Assembly (NCBI GenBank): GCA_016792565.1
Contig: JAEUMK010000072.1
Span: 48,597 to 112,596, forward strand
Length of the DNA stretch: 64,000 nt
Reading direction: 5' to 3'
Origin: Alphaproteobacteria bacterium
Lineage (GTDB): Bacteria; Pseudomonadota; Alphaproteobacteria; Micropepsales; Micropepsaceae
Position numbers and translations under genes: made by a program. The notes beneath the pieces were generated by a model, which was given only the letters and a program-made list of their open reading frames with translations, had not been told where the DNA came from and ran no database searches. Numbering within the stretch: the stretch's first letter is position 1; every line of letters begins with the position of its first letter. Below are positions 18,584 to 29,777 of the stretch, piece by piece.

Positions 18584-18660
18584 GGGGGCGTAGCTCAGTT
18601 GGTTAGAGTGCCGGCCTGTCACGCCGGAGGTCGCGGGTTCGAGCCCCGTCGCTCCCGCCA
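18584..18660 (+). tRNA. tRNA-Asp(GUC)
   Basis: A 77-base tRNA with encoded CCA and discriminator G, the aspartate identity base. The acceptor stem is GGGGGCG (18584-18590) with CGCTCCC (18650-18656), with one G-T pair. The anticodon stem CCGGC/GCCGG encloses CTGTCAC, with GTC at 18618-18620. Confidence 0.97.
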
Positions 18661-18756
18661 TTCACGTTCCGGACAGTCTGCCTCCTGTATGGGGGCATAT
18701 TGCGGGCGCGAAGGCGCCCCGCTTAATGTGGCGTGTCCATGAGGAGCTTCAATCCG

Positions 18757-19905
18757 ATGTTCAGTTTCCGGGCGCCCCTGACGGCGCTGGCCCTTGTCTT
18801 GTGCGGAAGCGCCTCGACGGCCCATGCCGGCGCCCGCGTCACGCTGGATGCGCCCAACGGCCTCGAAACCCAGGCGATCACGGCCGCGCCGGGCGGGGGC
18901 TTCGCCCTGGTCGCCCAGGAACTGGTGCCCTATGACGGCGGCACCGATCCCCGCGTCCACGTCTTCCGCTACGAGGACAATGGCCGCCTGCGCTGGGAGC
19001 GCGTCATCGACCGCCGCGGGCCGCAGATCGCCAGGGCGATCACCTATGGGCCGGGCGAGATTCTCTATGTCGCCGGGCTCGACGGCTCGGAGCTCACCGA
19101 GAACGGCTACCAGTCGATGCTGGTCGGCTTCGGCCCCGGCGGCGACGTGGTCAAGGATGACGTCTTCGGCGAGCCCGCGCCGGCCGAGGACTTCCTTTCC
19201 GGCATCGGCCTCGCACCGAGCGGCGACTTCTTCGTGTCGGGGCGGCTGAAGGCGACGCCCGAAGGCACCGCCGACATGCAGGTGATGCAGCTCACGGGCG
19301 ATGGTGACATCGTGTGGTCGCTTACCGAGAAGAACGGCTCCAAGGAATCCTACCCCATCGTGGTCTCCGGCCCGTCGGGCAGCTTTGTGGTCGGCACCTT
19401 CGAGAACCGCCGCGTGTTCGTCTCCCGGATCGATGCCGCGACCGGATCGATCGCCAAGTTCGCGGGCTTCACGACCGAGCGCCGCTGCGCCGTGGCCCAG
19501 GCGACGACCCTGCCGGACGGCGGCTTGGTCCTTGGCATCAACCTCTCCCACGGGGAGAACGAGGCGCGGCTCGTCCGCATCAGCGGCGGCGGCGAAGTGA
19601 TTTGGGACGTCAAGGTGCCCGGCAAGTCGACCATCGCCGACATCACGCGCCTGCCGAGCGGCGTCGTGGTGGTTGCGGGCACCTCGGACGATCCCGAAGC
19701 GCTCACCGCCCAGGCCTGGCTCAAGGCCTATGACGAGACCGGAACCGAGATCGGCGAGATCCTGCCTGAAATGGCCGGCCAGACCCGCGCCGGCGGCGTC
19801 ACGTCGGATCGCGACGGCGGCGTCTACTTCGCCTATTCGCCGGTGGACGAATCGATTCCGGCCCAGCCTGTGCCGGTGATCGTGGAGCGCATCCGGGTCG
19901 ACTGA
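18757..19905 (+). CDS. Secreted beta-propeller-like protein of unknown function
   Basis: The protein has 382 residues. ATG 18757 is preferred to GTG 18733 or ATG 18739 because GAGGAG (18741-18746) lies 10 bases upstream and the signal peptide (FRAPLTALALVLCGSASTA) then starts at once. The mature part has repeated short blades with the pattern GGFALVAQE, GEILYVAGLDGS, GDFFVSGRL, GSFVVGTFENR, GGLVLGINLS, GVVVVAGTSDD, GGVYFAY. This suggests a six- or seven-bladed propeller like the delta-60 repeat proteins. It probably acts in the periplasm or outside the cell. It precedes the nuo operon, from which about 200 bases separate it. No partner is evident. Confidence 0.8.
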   Translation: MFSFRAPLTALALVLCGSASTAHAGARVTLDAPNGLETQAITAAPGGGFALVAQELVPYDGGTDPRVHVFRYEDNGRLRWERVIDRRGPQIARAITYGPGEILYVAGLDGSELTENGYQSMLVGFGPGGDVVKDDVFGEPAPAEDFLSGIGLAPSGDFFVSGRLKATPEGTADMQVMQLTGDGDIVWSLTEKNGSKESYPIVVSGPSGSFVVGTFENRRVFVSRIDAATGSIAKFAGFTTERRCAVAQATTLPDGGLVLGINLSHGENEARLVRISGGGEVIWDVKVPGKSTIADITRLPSGVVVVAGTSDDPEALTAQAWLKAYDETGTEIGEILPEMAGQTRAGGVTSDRDGGVYFAYSPVDESIPAQPVPVIVERIRVD

Positions 19906-19920
19906 ACGTCAACGACGACT

Positions 19921-19939
19921 TGCGAGTCCCTCGCAGTTT
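19921..19939 (+). terminator. Weak stem-loop terminator candidate
   Basis: TGCGAG (19921-19926) pairs with CTCGCA (19930-19935) around TCC, followed by GTTTC, 16 bases after the preceding gene. The stem is short. Confidence 0.35.
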
Positions 19940-20107
19940 CTCGACCGATATTGCGTTGCGGTAAGCGTCTGGTTGCACACGGTATTCCACTTTGCCGGCT
20001 GAAACGGAAAAGCGCGGCAATGCCGCTATGCGGCATGACGGTCTTGGGCTATAGCGAGCCCCAATTCGGGTAGCCCGGACGCGTGCCGGGCCCTCCGCGG
20101 GGGCGCG

Positions 20108-20473
20108 ATGACCGATTTCTTGAGCGAGTATCTGGCGATCATCCTGTTTCTCGGGATCTCGCTTGGATTGGGCATCGTCCTTCTGGCGCTGCCGTTTGTG
20201 GTCGCTCCGGTTAAGCCCGATGCCGAGAAGCTCTCCGCCTACGAGTGCGGCTTCAATGCCTTCGACGACGCCCGCATGAAGTTCGACGTGCGGTTCTATC
20301 TCGTCTCGATCCTCTTCATCATCTTCGACCTTGAAGTCGCGTTCCTTTTCCCCTGGGCGATCACGCTCGGCGAGACGGGGCTGTTCGGTTTCTTCTCGAT
20401 GATGGTCTTTCTTGGCGTCCTCACCGTGGGCTTCATCTACGAATGGAAAAAGGGGGCGCTGGAATGGGAGTGA
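20108..20473 (+). CDS. nuoA: NADH-quinone oxidoreductase subunit A
   Basis: A 121-residue membrane subunit of complex I with three transmembrane segments. The family motif [21 protein letters not shown], cited here by its core YECGF and FDVRFYL, is followed by [12 protein letters not shown]. First gene of the operon. The 200 bases upstream contain a hairpin (TGCCGC-TAT-GCGGCA, 20021-20035) and a CTATAG that could be a -10 (20049-20054), but I cannot define the promoter. It overlaps nuoB by 10 bases. Confidence 0.97.
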   Translation: MTDFLSEYLAIILFLGISLGLGIVLLALPFVVAPVKPDAEKLSAYECGFNAFDDARMKFDVRFYLVSILFIIFDLEVAFLFPWAITLGETGLFGFFSMMVFLGVLTVGFIYEWKKGALEWE

Positions 20474-21030
20474 TCCTTCCCCCGGCCGGGTCGGCGGCGC
20501 GCGCGGGCGTCGAGGGCGGGCACGTCCCTGGCCCGGACGACCTCATGTTCGACGCCCTCCAGGGCGAGATGAAGGACAAGGGCTTCGTCGTCGCCTCGCT
20601 CGAGGACCTGGTCGCCTGGGCGCGCACCGGCTCGCTGATGTGGATGACCTTCGGTCTGGCCTGCTGCGCCGTCGAGATGATGCAGGCCTCGATGCCGCGC
20701 TACGACATGGAGCGGTTCGGCGCCGCCCCGCGCGCGTCGCCGCGCCAGTCCGACGTGATGATCGTCGCGGGCACGCTTACCAACAAGATGGCCCCGGCGC
20801 TGCGCAAGGTCTACGACCAGATGCCGGACCCGCGCTACGTGATCTCGATGGGCAGCTGCGCCAATGGCGGCGGCTACTATCATTACTCCTACGCGGTCGT
20901 GCGCGGCTGCGACCGGATCGTGCCGGTCGATGTCTATGTGCCGGGCTGTCCGCCCACGGCCGAGGCGCTGATCTACGGCATTCTGCAGTTGCAGAAGAAG
21001 ATCCGCCGCGTCGGCACGTTCGAGCGGTGA
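20464..21030 (+). CDS. nuoB: NADH-quinone oxidoreductase subunit B
   Basis: The protein has 188 residues and carries the N2 [4Fe-4S] cluster that passes electrons to quinone. The ligands are C67 and C68 (LACCAVEMM), C132 (GSCANGGG) and C162 (PGCPPTAE). ATG 20464 (MGVILPP) is chosen over 20443 because the family starts near there. It overlaps nuoA by 10 bases and is followed by nuoC after seven. Confidence 0.97.
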   Translation: MGVILPPAGSAARAGVEGGHVPGPDDLMFDALQGEMKDKGFVVASLEDLVAWARTGSLMWMTFGLACCAVEMMQASMPRYDMERFGAAPRASPRQSDVMIVAGTLTNKMAPALRKVYDQMPDPRYVISMGSCANGGGYYHYSYAVVRGCDRIVPVDVYVPGCPPTAEALIYGILQLQKKIRRVGTFER

Positions 21031-21037
21031 GGCGGCC

Positions 21038-21646
21038 ATGAACGCTGAAGCTCTGACCCTTCTCGCCGAACAAGCGGCCGCGACCCTGCCGGCGGCCGTC
21101 GCGCAGATCGCCCACGGCGAACTGACGCTTGCCGTCGCGCCGGATGAGATCGTCTCCACGCTGCGGACGCTGCGCGACGACCCGCGCTTCCAGTTCACCA
21201 CCCTGCTGGATGTCTGCGGCGTCGACTATCCGGAACGGCCGCAGCGCTTCGACGTCGTCTACCACCTGCTCTCGATGCGCATGAATCGCCGCATTCGCGT
21301 GAAGCTCCAGATCGCCGAGCAGGCGATGGTGCCTAGCGTGACCGGGCTGTTTCCGACCGCCAACTGGTTCGAGCGCGAGGCGTTCGACATGTACGGCATC
21401 CTGTTCTCCGGCCATCCCGATTTGCGCCGCATCCTCACCGACTACGGCTTCAGCGGCCATCCGCTGCGCAAGGACTTCCCGCTGACCGGCTTCGTCGAGG
21501 TCCGTTACGACGACGAGGAGAAGCGCGTCGTCTACAGCCCGGTGAAGCTGCAGCAGGAGTTCCGCTCCTTCGACTATCTCAGCCCTTGGGAGGGCGCGCG
21601 TGCGGCGGCGGTGCTGCCGGGCGACGAGAAGGCGGTGAAGCCATGA
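21038..21646 (+). CDS. nuoC: NADH-quinone oxidoreductase subunit C
   Basis: A 202-residue subunit of the peripheral arm. Conserved stretches include [38 protein letters not shown] and [13 protein letters not shown]. The C and D subunits are separate genes here, not fused as in E. coli. The stop overlaps the nuoD start by ATGA. Confidence 0.97.
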   Translation: MNAEALTLLAEQAAATLPAAVAQIAHGELTLAVAPDEIVSTLRTLRDDPRFQFTTLLDVCGVDYPERPQRFDVVYHLLSMRMNRRIRVKLQIAEQAMVPSVTGLFPTANWFEREAFDMYGILFSGHPDLRRILTDYGFSGHPLRKDFPLTGFVEVRYDDEEKRVVYSPVKLQQEFRSFDYLSPWEGARAAAVLPGDEKAVKP

Positions 21647-22827
21647 ACGCCCCCGCTCAGGACGACCACAAGTTCACGATCAATTTCGGGCCCCAGCATC
21701 CGGCGGCGCACGGCGTGCTGCGTCTGGTGCTGGAACTCGACGGCGAGATCGTTGAGCGCGTCGACCCCCATATCGGCCTGCTCCATCGCGGCACCGAGAA
21801 GCTGATCGAGTACAAGACCTATCTCCAGGCGGTGCCCTATTTCGACCGGCTCGACTACGTCGCGCCGATGAACCAAGAGCACGCCTTCGCGCTGGCGGTC
21901 GAGCGTCTGCTCGGCCTCACGGTGCCGAAGCGGGGTCAGCTCATCCGGGTCCTCTACAGCGAGATCGGCCGCATCCTCTCGCATCTGCTGAACGTGACGA
22001 CCCAGGCGCTGGACGTCGGCGCGCTCACCCCGCCGCTCTGGGGCTTCGAACCGCGCGAGGATCTGATGATCTTCTACGAGCGCGCCAGCGGCAGCCGCAT
22101 GCACGCGGCCTATGTGCGTCCGGGCGGTGTCCACCAGGACCTGCCGCAGGCTCTGCTCGACGACATCTATGCGTGGACCGAGCGCTTCCCGAAGATGGTC
22201 GACGACATCGAGACGTTGATCACCGACAACCGCATCTTCAAGCAGCGCAACGTCGATATCGGCCATGTCACGCAGCAGGACGCCCTCGACTGGGGCTTTT
22301 CGGGCGTCATGGTGCGCGGCTCGGGCATGGCGTGGGATCTGCGCCGCGCCCAGCCTTACGAGTGCTACGACGAGCTCGACTTCAAGATTCCAGTCGGCAA
22401 GAACGGCGACTGCTACGACCGCTATCTCTGCCGCATGGAGGAAATGCGCGAGTCGGCGAAGATCATGCGCCAGTGCATCGAAAAGATGCAGCCCGGTCCG
22501 GTCTCCTGCGAGGACGGCAAGATCGTGCCGCCCAGGCGCGCCGAGATGAAGCAGACGATGGAAGCGCTCATCCATCACTTCAAGCTCTACACCGAGGGCT
22601 ACAAGGTTCCGGCCGGCGAGGTCTACGCCGCCGTCGAGGCGCCCAAGGGCGAGTTCGGCGTTTATCTTGTCGCCGACGGCACCAACCGCCCGTATCGCGC
22701 CAAGATCCGCGCCCCCGGCTTCGCCCATCTCCAGGCGATGGATTATCTGTGCAAGGGCCACATGCTCGCCGACGTCTCGGCGATCCTGGGCTCTCTCGAC
22801 ATCGTTTTCGGCGAGGTGGACCGGTGA
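21643..22827 (+). CDS. nuoD: NADH-quinone oxidoreductase subunit D
   Basis: The protein has 394 residues and forms the quinone-binding site with NuoB. Motifs include [45 protein letters not shown] and the C-terminal [22 protein letters not shown] 21643 overlaps the nuoC stop, and the 19-codon extension to an upstream ATG is not conserved in character. An unrelated small gene starts at its stop codon. Confidence 0.97.
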   Translation: MNAPAQDDHKFTINFGPQHPAAHGVLRLVLELDGEIVERVDPHIGLLHRGTEKLIEYKTYLQAVPYFDRLDYVAPMNQEHAFALAVERLLGLTVPKRGQLIRVLYSEIGRILSHLLNVTTQALDVGALTPPLWGFEPREDLMIFYERASGSRMHAAYVRPGGVHQDLPQALLDDIYAWTERFPKMVDDIETLITDNRIFKQRNVDIGHVTQQDALDWGFSGVMVRGSGMAWDLRRAQPYECYDELDFKIPVGKNGDCYDRYLCRMEEMRESAKIMRQCIEKMQPGPVSCEDGKIVPPRRAEMKQTMEALIHHFKLYTEGYKVPAGEVYAAVEAPKGEFGVYLVADGTNRPYRAKIRAPGFAHLQAMDYLCKGHMLADVSAILGSLDIVFGEVDR

Positions 22828-23216
22828 GCGCTTCCGTTCTTGCAGGGGCCGGCGGTCCCGGCGCAGTCGCCGCCGCCGCGGCGTCGCTGGGCCTCGCTGC
22901 GGTTCAGGGCCAGTTCGACGCCTACAACGCGCAGGATCTCGACCTCTTCATGACGTTCTACGCCGACGATTGCGTCGTCGCGGACCTCAACGGCGCGGTC
23001 ACCAGCAACGGCGCGGCGGCGATCCGCGAGCGCTATGCCGCGATGTTCGCGAAGTTCCCGCAGAACAAGGCCGTGCTCGTCAACCGCATCGTCGTCGGCG
23101 ACACCATCGTCGACCACGAGGACGTCAGCCGCGAACCCGGCGGCGAGCGTTTCCAGGTCGCCGCGATCTATACCCTCAAGGGCGGCAAGATCGCCCGCGT
23201 CGATTTCGCGAGATAG
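22824..23216 (+). CDS. SnoaL/NTF2-like protein encoded inside the nuo operon
   Basis: A 130-residue protein starting with GTG 22824, which overlaps the nuoD stop (GTGA). After a flexible Ala/Gly N-terminus comes a cone-shaped NTF2-like fold typical of SnoaL or steroid delta-isomerase relatives: [20 protein letters not shown] cited by its core [38 protein letters not shown], then [12 protein letters not shown] and [18 protein letters not shown]. There is no signal peptide and no membrane segment. It ends three bases before nuoE and so is fully embedded in the operon. It is not a known complex I subunit. A role in assembly, or in binding a small ligand, is only a guess. Confidence 0.85.
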   Translation: MSASVLAGAGGPGAVAAAAASLGLAAVQGQFDAYNAQDLDLFMTFYADDCVVADLNGAVTSNGAAAIRERYAAMFAKFPQNKAVLVNRIVVGDTIVDHEDVSREPGGERFQVAAIYTLKGGKIARVDFAR

Positions 23217-23218
23217 CC

Positions 23219-23821
23219 ATGTCCGTCCGCCGCCTCGCCCCCGTCCAGCCCGCGAGCTTCGCCTTCTCGGCCGACAACCTCGCCTGGGTCGACAAGCAGA
23301 TCGCCAAGTATCCTGAAGGCCGCCAGGCCTCGGCGGTGATCCCGATGCTGTGGAAGGCGCAGGAGCAGGAAGGCTGGATCAGCGAGCCGTGCATCCGCTG
23401 GATCGCCGACCGGCTGGGCATGCCCTATATCCGCGTCTACGAGATCGTGACCTTCTACACGATGTTCCACATGGCGCCGGTCGGGCGCACCCATGTCCAG
23501 GTCTGCGGCACGACGCCCTGCATGCTGCGCGGGGCAGGCGATCTCATCGACGTCTGCAAGAAGCGCATGGGGCCGCACGCCAAGCAGGTGACGCAGGACG
23601 GCCAGTTCTCGTGGGAGGAGGTCGAGTGCCTCGGGGCCTGCGTGAATGCGCCGCTCGTACAGATCTTCTCGGACACCTACGAAGACCTCACCGTGGAGAG
23701 CTTCAACGCCCTGCTCGACGCCTTCGCGCGCGGCGAGACGCCGAAGCCCGGCCCGCAGATCGCGCGCGTCCACTCCGCGCCCGAGGGCGGGGCGACCACG
23801 CTGACCGAGGTGGAGAGCTGA
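23219..23821 (+). CDS. nuoE: NADH-quinone oxidoreductase subunit E
   Basis: A 200-residue thioredoxin-fold subunit with the N1a [2Fe-2S] cluster. The ligands are in [13 protein letters not shown] and [13 protein letters not shown]. The C-terminal tail beyond about 165 residues ([20 protein letters not shown]) is flexible, as in other alphaproteobacteria. ATG 23219 lies directly after the SnoaL-like gene; a longer open frame upstream of it overlaps nuoD and is not used. Confidence 0.97.
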   Translation: MSVRRLAPVQPASFAFSADNLAWVDKQIAKYPEGRQASAVIPMLWKAQEQEGWISEPCIRWIADRLGMPYIRVYEIVTFYTMFHMAPVGRTHVQVCGTTPCMLRGAGDLIDVCKKRMGPHAKQVTQDGQFSWEEVECLGACVNAPLVQIFSDTYEDLTVESFNALLDAFARGETPKPGPQIARVHSAPEGGATTLTEVES

Positions 23822-23822
23822 C

Positions 23823-25109
<1,287 letters not shown>

Positions 25110-25114
25110 GGGCC

Positions 25115-27223
25115 ATGACCAGGATCATCGTCGACGGCACCGAAGTGGACGTTCCCGGCGAGTTCTCGCTGCTTCAGGCCTGCGAGGCGGCGGGCGCCGA
25201 GATCCCGCGCTTCTGTTACCACGAGCGCCTGTCGATCGCCGGCAATTGCCGCATGTGCCTGGTCGAGGTGAAGGGCGCGCCCAAGCCGGTCGCCTCCTGC
25301 GCCCAGCAGGTGCGCGACCAGCGCCCCGGCCCCAACGGCGAGCCGCCCGTCATCGTCACCAACTCGCCGACCATCCGCAAGGCGCGCGAGGGCGTGATGG
25401 AGTTCCTGCTCCTCAACCATCCGCTCGACTGCCCGATCTGCGACCAGGGCGGCGAGTGCGACCTGCAGGACCAGGCGATGGGCTACGGCATCGACGAGGC
25501 TCGCACCCGCGAGTTCCGCCGCGCCGTCACCGACAAGAACATGGGTCCGCTCGTCAACACGATCATGACCCGCTGCATCCACTGCACGCGCTGCGTCCGC
25601 TTCGTGGCGGAAGTCGCTGGCGTGGAGGAGATCGGCGCCTCGGGCCGCGGCGAGGACATGGAGATCACGACCTATCTGGAGAAGGCGCTGACCAGCGAGC
25701 TCTCCGCCAATGTGATCGACCTCTGCCCGGTCGGGGCGCTGACCTCCAAGCCCTACGCCTTCAACGCGCGCCCGTGGGAGCTGCGCAAGACCGAGTCGAT
25801 CGACGCCATGGATGCGGTCGGCTCGAATATCCGCATCGACGCGCGCGGGGCCGAGGTGCTGCGCGTCCTGCCGCGCGTCAACGACGACGTCAACGAGGAG
25901 TGGATCAGCGACAAGACCCGCTTCGCCATCGACGGCCTCGGCCGCCAGCGCCTCGACCGTCCCTATATCCGCCGCGACGGCAAGCTGAGGCCCGCCACCT
26001 GGGAAGAGGCGCTCAGCCTCGTCGCGGAGAAGCTGAAATCGACCGCGCCGGCGAGGATCGCGGCGATCGCCGGCGACCTCGTCAGCGTCGAGCCGGTCAA
26101 GGCGCTGAAGGACCTGCTCGCCTCGTTCGGCGTCGCCAGCCTCGACTGCCGCCAGGACGGCGCCAAGCTTGGCGGCCCGCGACCCGCCTATCTCTTCAAC
26201 ACCGCCATTGCCGGCATCGACGACGCCGACGCGATCCTTCTCGTCGGCACCAACCCGCGCCGCGAGGCGCCCATCGTCAATGCCCGCATCCGCAAGACGT
26301 GGCTGCGTCATCCGCTGGCGATCGCCCGTATCGGCGCCGCCGCCGATCTCACCTATCCGGTGACGGAACTGGGCGAGACCTTGGATGTTCTGGCGAAACT
26401 GGCGGCGGGCGAGGGCGCCTTCTTCGAAACGCTGAAGAACGCCAGGCGCCCGATGCTGATCCTCGGCCAGAGCGCGCTCGCGCGTCCCGATGGCGCGGCG
26501 ATCCTCGCCGCCGCGGCCAAGCTTGCCGCCGCGACCGGCATGATCGGCCCCGAGGGCGCCGAGGGCTGGTGCGGCTTCAACGTCCTGCACGACGCGGCGG
26601 GCCGCGTCGGCGCGCTCGACGTGGGCTTCCTGCCGGGCGAGGGCGGCCGCGATGTCGCCGGCATCCTTGACGGTGCGGCGAAGGGCGAGATCGACCTGGT
26701 CTGGCTGCTCGGCGCGGACGAGATCGACACGTCCGGACTCGGCAAGGCCTTCGTGGTCTATCAGGGTAGCCACGGCGACGCGGGCGCGCACCGCGCCGAC
26801 GTCATCCTGCCGGGCGCCGCCTATACCGAAGAGCCCGGCCTCTTCGTGAACACCGAAGGCCGCGTCCAGGCCGCCAACCGTGCGGTCTTCCCGCCCGGCG
26901 AGGCGCGCGAGAACTGGCGCATCGTCCGCGCCGTCTCCGGTCTGGCCGGCAAGCCGCTGCCCTATGACGATCTGCCCGCCCTGCGCGCGGCGCTCGTTGC
27001 GGCGGTGCCGCACTTTGCGGCCCTCGACGTCGCCCCCGGCTCGCCGGGCGCGGACGGCGCGATCTGGTCGGCGGTCGGCAAGGCGGGCGACATCGCCGCC
27101 ATCGGCACGCCCTGCAAGATCGCCGATTTCTATCTCACCAATCCGATCGCTCGGGCCAGCAAGACGATGGCGGAGTGCAGCCGCCTCTACGTCGCGCCCG
27201 CGATGGCTGCGGCGGCGGAGTAG
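25115..27223 (+). CDS. nuoG: NADH-quinone oxidoreductase subunit G
   Basis: The large iron-sulfur subunit with 702 residues. The N-terminal 2Fe-2S domain has [20 protein letters not shown]. Further cluster ligands are in [18 protein letters not shown] and [10 protein letters not shown]. The C-terminal part is a degenerate molybdopterin oxidoreductase domain ([17 protein letters not shown]), as usual in alphaproteobacteria. It conducts electrons through the peripheral arm. Confidence 0.97.
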   Translation: MTRIIVDGTEVDVPGEFSLLQACEAAGAEIPRFCYHERLSIAGNCRMCLVEVKGAPKPVASCAQQVRDQRPGPNGEPPVIVTNSPTIRKAREGVMEFLLLNHPLDCPICDQGGECDLQDQAMGYGIDEARTREFRRAVTDKNMGPLVNTIMTRCIHCTRCVRFVAEVAGVEEIGASGRGEDMEITTYLEKALTSELSANVIDLCPVGALTSKPYAFNARPWELRKTESIDAMDAVGSNIRIDARGAEVLRVLPRVNDDVNEEWISDKTRFAIDGLGRQRLDRPYIRRDGKLRPATWEEALSLVAEKLKSTAPARIAAIAGDLVSVEPVKALKDLLASFGVASLDCRQDGAKLGGPRPAYLFNTAIAGIDDADAILLVGTNPRREAPIVNARIRKTWLRHPLAIARIGAAADLTYPVTELGETLDVLAKLAAGEGAFFETLKNARRPMLILGQSALARPDGAAILAAAAKLAAATGMIGPEGAEGWCGFNVLHDAAGRVGALDVGFLPGEGGRDVAGILDGAAKGEIDLVWLLGADEIDTSGLGKAFVVYQGSHGDAGAHRADVILPGAAYTEEPGLFVNTEGRVQAANRAVFPPGEARENWRIVRAVSGLAGKPLPYDDLPALRAALVAAVPHFAALDVAPGSPGADGAIWSAVGKAGDIAAIGTPCKIADFYLTNPIARASKTMAECSRLYVAPAMAAAAE

Positions 27224-27227
27224 GGCC

Positions 27228-28280
27228 ATGATCCTATACGACTGGCTGCAAAGCACTTTCGGCATGAACAACGAATGGGCATGGCTGATCAGCAACACGG
27301 TCTCGATCCTGCTCTTCATCGTCGTCCTGCTGGTGATGATCGCCTACATCCTGTTGGCCGATCGCAAGATTTGGGCGGCCGTCATGCTGCGCCGCGGCCC
27401 CAACGTGGTGGGCGCCTTCGGCCTGCTGCAGTCCTTCGCCGACCTCATCAAGTTCGTCGTGAAGGAGGCCGTCATTCCGGCCGGCGCCAACAAGGTTGTC
27501 TTTTTGCTTGCGCCGCTCATCACCGTCACGCTGGCGCTCGGCGCCTGGGCGGTCGTGCCGGTCGCCGACGGCTGGGTGTTCGCCGACATCAATGTCGGCA
27601 TTCTCTACATCTTCGCCATCTCGTCGCTCGGCGTTTACGGCATCATCATGGGTGGCTGGGCGTCCAATTCGAAATACCCGTTCCTCGGCTCGCTCCGTTC
27701 GGCGGCGCAGATGGTCTCCTACGAGGTCTCGATCGGCTTCGTGATCATCACGGTTCTGCTCTGGGCCGGGTCGCTGAACCTCTCCGAGATCGTGCACCAG
27801 CAGGCGATCCACGGCTGGAACGTCTTCTCGCTGCTCTTCCCGATGTTCATCATCTTCTTCATCTCGGCGCTGGCCGAGACGAACCGCCCGCCCTTCGACC
27901 TGCCGGAAGCGGAATCCGAACTCGTCGCGGGCTACCAGGTCGAATATTCCTCGACGCCCTATCTGCTCTTTATGCTCGGTGAGTACGTCAACATCGTGCT
28001 GATGTGCGCGATGACGACCATCCTCTTCCTCGGCGGCTGGCTGCCGCCCTTCGACGTCGGCTTCCTCAACGCCGTGCCGGGCATCGTCTGGTTCGTCCTC
28101 AAGGTCTGGCTGGTGTTCTTCATGTTCGCCATGGTCAAGACGATCGTGCCGCGCTACCGCTACGATCAGCTCATGCGCCTCGGCTGGAAGGTGTTCCTGC
28201 CGGTGTCGCTGGTCTGGGTGGTTCTGGTTGCCGGCTACCTCGTCGCCACCGGCAATTACCCCGTCGTGGGAGCGTCCTGA
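27228..28280 (+). CDS. nuoH: NADH-quinone oxidoreductase subunit H
   Basis: A 350-residue membrane subunit at the junction with the peripheral arm, with about eight membrane segments. Motifs are [20 protein letters not shown] and [20 protein letters not shown] (quinone-channel loop). ATG 27228 is four bases after the nuoG stop. The stop overlaps nuoI by one base (TGATG). Confidence 0.98.
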   Translation: MILYDWLQSTFGMNNEWAWLISNTVSILLFIVVLLVMIAYILLADRKIWAAVMLRRGPNVVGAFGLLQSFADLIKFVVKEAVIPAGANKVVFLLAPLITVTLALGAWAVVPVADGWVFADINVGILYIFAISSLGVYGIIMGGWASNSKYPFLGSLRSAAQMVSYEVSIGFVIITVLLWAGSLNLSEIVHQQAIHGWNVFSLLFPMFIIFFISALAETNRPPFDLPEAESELVAGYQVEYSSTPYLLFMLGEYVNIVLMCAMTTILFLGGWLPPFDVGFLNAVPGIVWFVLKVWLVFFMFAMVKTIVPRYRYDQLMRLGWKVFLPVSLVWVVLVAGYLVATGNYPVVGAS

Positions 28281-28768
28281 TGGCCTGGCTCGATCGCACG
28301 GCGCGCGCCGTCTTCCTGACCGACTTTGCCTCGGCCTTCGTGCTCGGCATGCGCTATTTCTTCAAGCCGAAGCGCACCATCAACTACCCGTTCGAGAAGG
28401 GCCCGCTCAGCCCGCGCTTCCGCGGCGAGCACGCGCTGCGCCGCTACCCGAACGGCGAGGAGCGCTGCATCGCCTGCAAGCTCTGCGAGGCGATCTGCCC
28501 GGCCCAGGCGATCACCATCGAGGCCGAGCCGCGCGAGGACGGCAGCCGCCGCACCACGCGCTACGACATCGACATGCTCAAGTGCATCTATTGCGGTTTC
28601 TGCCAGGAGGCGTGCCCGGTCGATGCCATCGTCGAGGGGCCGAACTTCGAGTTCGCGGCCGAGACGCGAGAAGAACTGATGTACGACAAGGACAAGCTGC
28701 TTGCGAACGGCGACCGCTGGGAGCGGTCGATCGCCCGCAATCTGGAACTGGACGCGCCTTACCGCTAA
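28280..28768 (+). CDS. nuoI: NADH-quinone oxidoreductase subunit I
   Basis: A 162-residue subunit with two [4Fe-4S] clusters (N6a and N6b). The ligand motifs are [16 protein letters not shown] and [16 protein letters not shown]. The N-terminal [20 protein letters not shown] is conserved. It links the electron path to NuoB. A spacer of 84 bases follows before nuoJ, with a GC-rich hairpin (GGCGCCCG/CGGGCGTC) that may modulate expression inside the operon. Confidence 0.98.
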   Translation: MAWLDRTARAVFLTDFASAFVLGMRYFFKPKRTINYPFEKGPLSPRFRGEHALRRYPNGEERCIACKLCEAICPAQAITIEAEPREDGSRRTTRYDIDMLKCIYCGFCQEACPVDAIVEGPNFEFAAETREELMYDKDKLLANGDRWERSIARNLELDAPYR

Positions 28769-28852
28769 GGGCCGGCGCCTCGCGCGCCGTGCGTCCGCAA
28801 CGAAGCTGAGGAGGCGCCCGCGGGCGTCTTTGGGGGACGAAAAGACAGGCCG

Positions 28853-29458
28853 ATGCTCATCGCGATCGCCTTTTACCTGTTCGCGGCCGTTACGGTCGCT
28901 TCCGCCGTCATGGTGGTCGCGTCGCGCAACCCCGTGCACTCGGTGCTCTTTCTCATCCTCGCCTTCTTCTCGGCGGCCGGCATCTTCATGATCGCGGGCG
29001 CCGAGTTTCTGGCGATGATCCTCGTCGTCGTCTATGTCGGCGCCGTGGCGGTGCTGTTCCTGTTCGTGGTGATGATGCTCGACATCGACATCGCTGAGCT
29101 GCGCCAGGGCGTGCTCGACTACGTGCCGCTGGGGGCGCTGATCGGCCTCATCATGCTGATCGAGATCGGCATGGCGCTCAGCGTCTGGTCTTTCGCACCG
29201 GAAGCGGGCGGGGCGGTCGCTTCGGCGACGCCGGCCGGGATCTCCAATACCGAGGCGATCGGCTTGGTCCTCTATTCGGAGTTCATCTACGTCTTCCAGG
29301 CGTCGGGCCTGGTGCTGCTCGTCGCCATGGTCGGCGCGATCGTCCTGACGCTGCGCGACCGGCCCGGCGTCCGCCGCCAGTCGGTAGCCGCCCAGGTCGG
29401 ACGCCGCCGCGCCGACGGGGTCGAACTCAAGGACGTCAAACCGGGGCAGGGGCTCTAG
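28853..29458 (+). CDS. nuoJ: NADH-quinone oxidoreductase subunit J
   Basis: A 201-residue membrane subunit with five membrane segments. Typical stretches are SRNPVHSVLFLILAFFSAAG, AEFLAMILVVVYVGAVAVLF and VVMMLDI. NuoJ is part of the proton-pumping arm. It starts after an 84-base spacer and lies three bases before nuoK. Confidence 0.97.
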   Translation: MLIAIAFYLFAAVTVASAVMVVASRNPVHSVLFLILAFFSAAGIFMIAGAEFLAMILVVVYVGAVAVLFLFVVMMLDIDIAELRQGVLDYVPLGALIGLIMLIEIGMALSVWSFAPEAGGAVASATPAGISNTEAIGLVLYSEFIYVFQASGLVLLVAMVGAIVLTLRDRPGVRRQSVAAQVGRRRADGVELKDVKPGQGL

Positions 29459-29461
29459 ACC

Positions 29462-29770
29462 ATGGAGATCGGCCTTCCCCAATACCTGATCGTCGCGGCG
29501 ATCCTCTTCACGATCGGCGTGCTCGGCATCTTCGTGAACCGCAAGAACGTCATCATCATCCTGATGTCGATCGAGCTCATGCTTCTCGCCGTCAACATCA
29601 ACATGGTGGCGTTCTCCGCCCAGCTGGGCGACCTGACGGGCCAGGTCTTCGCGCTCATCATTCTCACCGTGGCGGCGGCCGAGGCCGCCATCGGTCTCGC
29701 CATTCTGGTGGTCTTCTTCCGCAACCGCGGCTCGATCGCGGTCGAAGACGTCAACGTGATGAAGGGCTGA
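29462..29770 (+). CDS. nuoK: NADH-quinone oxidoreductase subunit K
   Basis: A 102-residue three-helix membrane subunit. Two conserved intramembrane glutamates are visible, in [15 protein letters not shown] and [15 protein letters not shown]. It is related to MrpC antiporter subunits and takes part in proton transfer. Confidence 0.98.
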   Translation: MEIGLPQYLIVAAILFTIGVLGIFVNRKNVIIILMSIELMLLAVNINMVAFSAQLGDLTGQVFALIILTVAAAEAAIGLAILVVFFRNRGSIAVEDVNVMKG

Positions 29771-29777
29771 CGCGACC

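Noticed and set aside
20443..20463. A longer NuoB start (ATG 20443)
   Set aside because: It would add seven residues overlapping more of nuoA. The family begins near the ATG at 20464.
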